From an uncultured Anaerococcus sp. (GTDB lineage Bacteria; Bacillota; Clostridia; Tissierellales; Peptoniphilaceae), in NCBI GenBank assembly GCA_900551095.1, contig URUJ01000007.1:5626-69625 (forward strand): a DNA stretch of 64,000 nt, in the 5' to 3' direction. Below, piece by piece: positions 61,855 to 64,000 of this stretch; the stretch's first letter is position 1; each line of letters starts with the position of its first letter. Below the pieces are notes generated by a model. That model made no database searches and was not told the DNA's origin. It saw only the letters and a list, made by a program, of their open reading frames with translations. A program made the translations under genes and the position numbers.

Positions 61855-63927
61855 ATGCCTAGAAAGGTTGCACTTAAAGATACCAGAAATATAGGAATTA
61901 TGGCCCATATCGATGCCGGTAAAACAACCGTCACAGAAAGAATGCTATACTATACTGGTAAAATTTATAAAATTGGAGATACCCACGATGGAACAGCAGT
62001 AATGGATTCCATGGAACAAGAAAAAGAACGTGGTATCACTATAGGATCTGCTGCAACAACAGCATTTTGGAAAGACCATAGAATAAATATCATCGACACA
62101 CCAGGCCACGTTGACTTTACTGTAGAGGTTGAAAGATCCCTAAGAGTACTAGACTCAGCAGTAGCCCTATTCGATGCTAAAAGTGGTGTAGAACCACAAT
62201 CAGAAACTGTTTGGAGACAAGCTGACAAATACAGCATCCCAAGAATTTGTTTCATCAACAAAATGGATGCTACAGGCGCAGACTTCTTCATGGCAGTAGA
62301 TACTATAAAAGATAAACTAAAAGCAAACGCAGTTCCAGTTGAAATTCCAATAGGAGCTGAACAAAGCTTTGAAGGTGCAGTTGACCTTGTTACAATGCAA
62401 GCTGTAACATATTCATCTGAAGACTTAGGAGCACATCCAAAATATTCTGAAATTCCAGATGACCTTAAAGATTTAGCTGAAGAATACAGAAACAACCTAC
62501 TAGAAGAATTATCAGAAGTAGATGATACAATCATGATGAAATATCTAGAAGGTGAAGAAGTAACAGAAGATGAAATCAAAACTGCAATCAGAAAAGCAAC
62601 TATAGAACAAAAAATATTCCCATGTCTACTAGGCTCAGCCTACAAAAACAAGGGAGTACAACCACTACTAGATGCAATAATAGATTACATGCCATCTCCA
62701 GTAGATGTACCAGCTATTGAAGGTGTTGATCCAAAAGACGAAGAAGTCACACTAGAAAGACACCCAGGAGATGATGAACCAACAGCAGCTCTAGCCTTTA
62801 AAGTAGTAACAGACCCATATGTAGGTAAGTTAATCTACGTTAGAATCTACTCAGGTACAATCGAATCTGGTTCATACATCTACAATGCCTCAAAAGGCAA
62901 GAGAGAAAGAGTTGGACGTATCATGCAAATGCACTCTAATAAGCAAGAAGAAATCGAAACAGGTTATTCTGGAGACATCGTTGCTTTATTAGGATTAAAA
63001 GATACAACAACAGGGGACTCACTATGTGATCAAGATAATCAAATTATCCTTGAACAAATGGAATTCCCAGACCCAGTAATCTCAGTTGCAATAGAGCCAA
63101 AAACAAGAGCTTCTCAAGATAAGATGATCATAGGTCTTCAAAAACTTGCAGAAGAAGATCCAACCTTCCAAACAAGATCAGATGAAGAAACAGGTCAAAC
63201 AATCATCTCAGGAATGGGAGAACTTCACCTTGAAATCATCGTAGATAGACTTTTAAGAGAATTCAAAGTAGAAGCAAACATCGGTAACCCACAAGTTGCT
63301 TACAGAGAATCAATCACCAAAGAAGCTGAAGCTCAAGGTAAGTTTGTAAGACAATCAGGTGGTTCTGGACAATACGGTGATGTAATGTTAAAGGTAGAAC
63401 CAGGCGAAGAAGGATCAGGAATCACATTCGAATCCAAAATTGTCGGTGGTGCAGTACCAAAAGAATACATCAGACCAGTTGAAGAAGGTGTTAGGGAAGC
63501 TGCAGCAGCAGGTGTACTTGGTGGCTATCCAATGGTAGACCTACACGTAACATTATTCGATGGATCTTACCATGAAGTCGACTCATCAGAAGTAGCCTTC
63601 CACGTAGCAGGATCAATCGGATTTAAAAACGCTGTACAAAAAGCAGGCCCAGTCCTACTAGAACCAATAGAAAAAGTTGAAATAACTACTCCAGACGAGT
63701 ATCTTGGAGATGTAATGGGAGATGTATCATCAAGAAGAGGAAAGATAGACGGCATGAATCCAAAAGACGGAATCCACGTACTAGACGCCTTCATTCCATT
63801 ATCTGAAATGTTCGGATACGCAACAGACCTAAGAAGTAAAACTCAAGGTAGAGCAACATACTCAATGGGCTTTGACCATTACGCAGAAGTTCCAGCATCA
63901 GTAAGAGACGAAGTAATAAATAAATAA
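61855..63927 (+). CDS. fusA: Elongation factor G
   Basis: The 690-residue protein has the translation-GTPase motifs G1 AHIDAGKTT (about residues 17-25), G2 RGITI, G3 DTPGH and G4 NKMD, then the EF-G domains II to V (for example [15 protein letters not shown]). It drives translocation of tRNA and mRNA. The length is normal, and no fusidic-acid change was checked in detail. TAGGGGG lies just upstream and the gene is 13 bases after rpsG. tuf follows. Confidence 0.98.
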   Translation: MPRKVALKDTRNIGIMAHIDAGKTTVTERMLYYTGKIYKIGDTHDGTAVMDSMEQEKERGITIGSAATTAFWKDHRINIIDTPGHVDFTVEVERSLRVLDSAVALFDAKSGVEPQSETVWRQADKYSIPRICFINKMDATGADFFMAVDTIKDKLKANAVPVEIPIGAEQSFEGAVDLVTMQAVTYSSEDLGAHPKYSEIPDDLKDLAEEYRNNLLEELSEVDDTIMMKYLEGEEVTEDEIKTAIRKATIEQKIFPCLLGSAYKNKGVQPLLDAIIDYMPSPVDVPAIEGVDPKDEEVTLERHPGDDEPTAALAFKVVTDPYVGKLIYVRIYSGTIESGSYIYNASKGKRERVGRIMQMHSNKQEEIETGYSGDIVALLGLKDTTTGDSLCDQDNQIILEQMEFPDPVISVAIEPKTRASQDKMIIGLQKLAEEDPTFQTRSDEETGQTIISGMGELHLEIIVDRLLREFKVEANIGNPQVAYRESITKEAEAQGKFVRQSGGSGQYGDVMLKVEPGEEGSGITFESKIVGGAVPKEYIRPVEEGVREAAAAGVLGGYPMVDLHVTLFDGSYHEVDSSEVAFHVAGSIGFKNAVQKAGPVLLEPIEKVEITTPDEYLGDVMGDVSSRRGKIDGMNPKDGIHVLDAFIPLSEMFGYATDLRSKTQGRATYSMGFDHYAEVPASVRDEVINK

Positions 63928-63945
63928 AAAAATAGGAGAAATAAT

Positions 63946-64000
63946 ATGAGTAAACAATCATTTGAAAGAAGTAAACCACATATTAATATCGGAACAATCG
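63946..64000 (+). CDS. tuf: Elongation factor Tu, N-terminal start (3' end outside window)
   Basis: AGGAG precedes an ATG at 63946, and the 18 visible codons read SKQSFERSKPHINIGTI, the standard EF-Tu N-terminus just before the G1 loop. The gene runs out of the window. It completes the rpsL-rpsG-fusA-tuf order of the str operon. Confidence 0.95.
   Translation, partial: MSKQSFERSKPHINIGTI

Noticed and set aside
1..64000. CRISPR arrays
   Set aside because: No series of evenly spaced direct repeats of 20-40 bases was seen. The only tandem repeats are the two 19-bp copies at 2,876 and the 7-bp repeats in a promoter.

Overview
The window reads as a chromosomal segment of a low-GC, Gram-positive anaerobe. 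A Peptoniphilaceae member, most likely Anaerococcus or a close relative, fits best: gene order and protein style look right, fructose-1,6-bisphosphatase is the class III type, rpsL-rpsG-fusA-tuf are linked, and secreted surface and sortase proteins are present. The genus is an inference from memory of such genomes; no database search was possible.

Layout. 1-5,710: the end of a mannitol-1-phosphate dehydrogenase, a GNAT acetyltransferase, a hicA-hicB toxin-antitoxin pair with decayed phage-like small genes behind it, tRNA-Ala(GGC), and a pyridoxal-kinase-like / MATE efflux / small lipoprotein operon. 5,776-13,856: cardiolipin synthase; two GntR-regulator plus ABC-transporter operons (7,528-9,990 and 11,994-13,856) on either side of a nucleotide-salvage run (dCMP deaminase, HAD phosphatase, uridine phosphorylase). 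14,021-17,380 (minus): fruK-like kinase, murF and ddl. 17,840-20,999: a secreted SH3/transglycosylase-like wall protein with a WalR-like box upstream, an ACT-domain protein with its UPF0210 partner, and a cyclophilin. 21,322-24,115: a large surface-protein gene broken by at least two frameshifts and four nonsense codons. 24,352-27,278: a divergent amino-sugar locus (PTS EIIA, SIS-domain isomerase, HutC-type GntR repressor) with repeated promoter-operator units. 27,525-30,549: an exporter of the lactococcin-972 type without a visible bacteriocin gene. 30,818-33,769: class III fbp and a membrane protein. 34,202-41,457: rpoB-rpoC. 41,505-50,000: a broken DsrE gene, peptidase E, a GNAT, a third GntR/ABC operon, an aldo-keto reductase with a ferredoxin tail, a ClC channel and a class B sortase. 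58,161-64,000: a PPC/DUF296 protein, thiol peroxidase, a flavoprotein, then rpsL, rpsG, fusA and the start of tuf.

The most interesting part is 50,038-57,977. Two paralogous XRE-type regulators with TPR-like C-terminal halves (peptide-sensing, Rgg/PlcR style) are each transcribed away from a target operon. The first faces two tandem 49-residue peptide genes that share a motif, a secreted protein resembling a large bacteriocin (312 aa) and an overlapping 59-aa membrane protein that could be its immunity protein. The second faces a three-gene ABC exporter of MacB type. Both intergenic regions carry the same palindrome core, TCTATAGA, and in both its centre lies 38.5 bp upstream of the target -10 box and 23.5 bp from the regulator -10 box. 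I read this as a two-module, peptide-controlled bacteriocin and export island; that is an inference.

The second module is flanked by debris: a duplicate of the PPC-tpx gene pair that has lost its start codon and most of tpx, and the 3' end of a group II intron that now supplies the last codons of the second regulator. In-frame stops also mark the surface protein, the DsrE gene and a phage-like gene, so parts of this genome are decaying.
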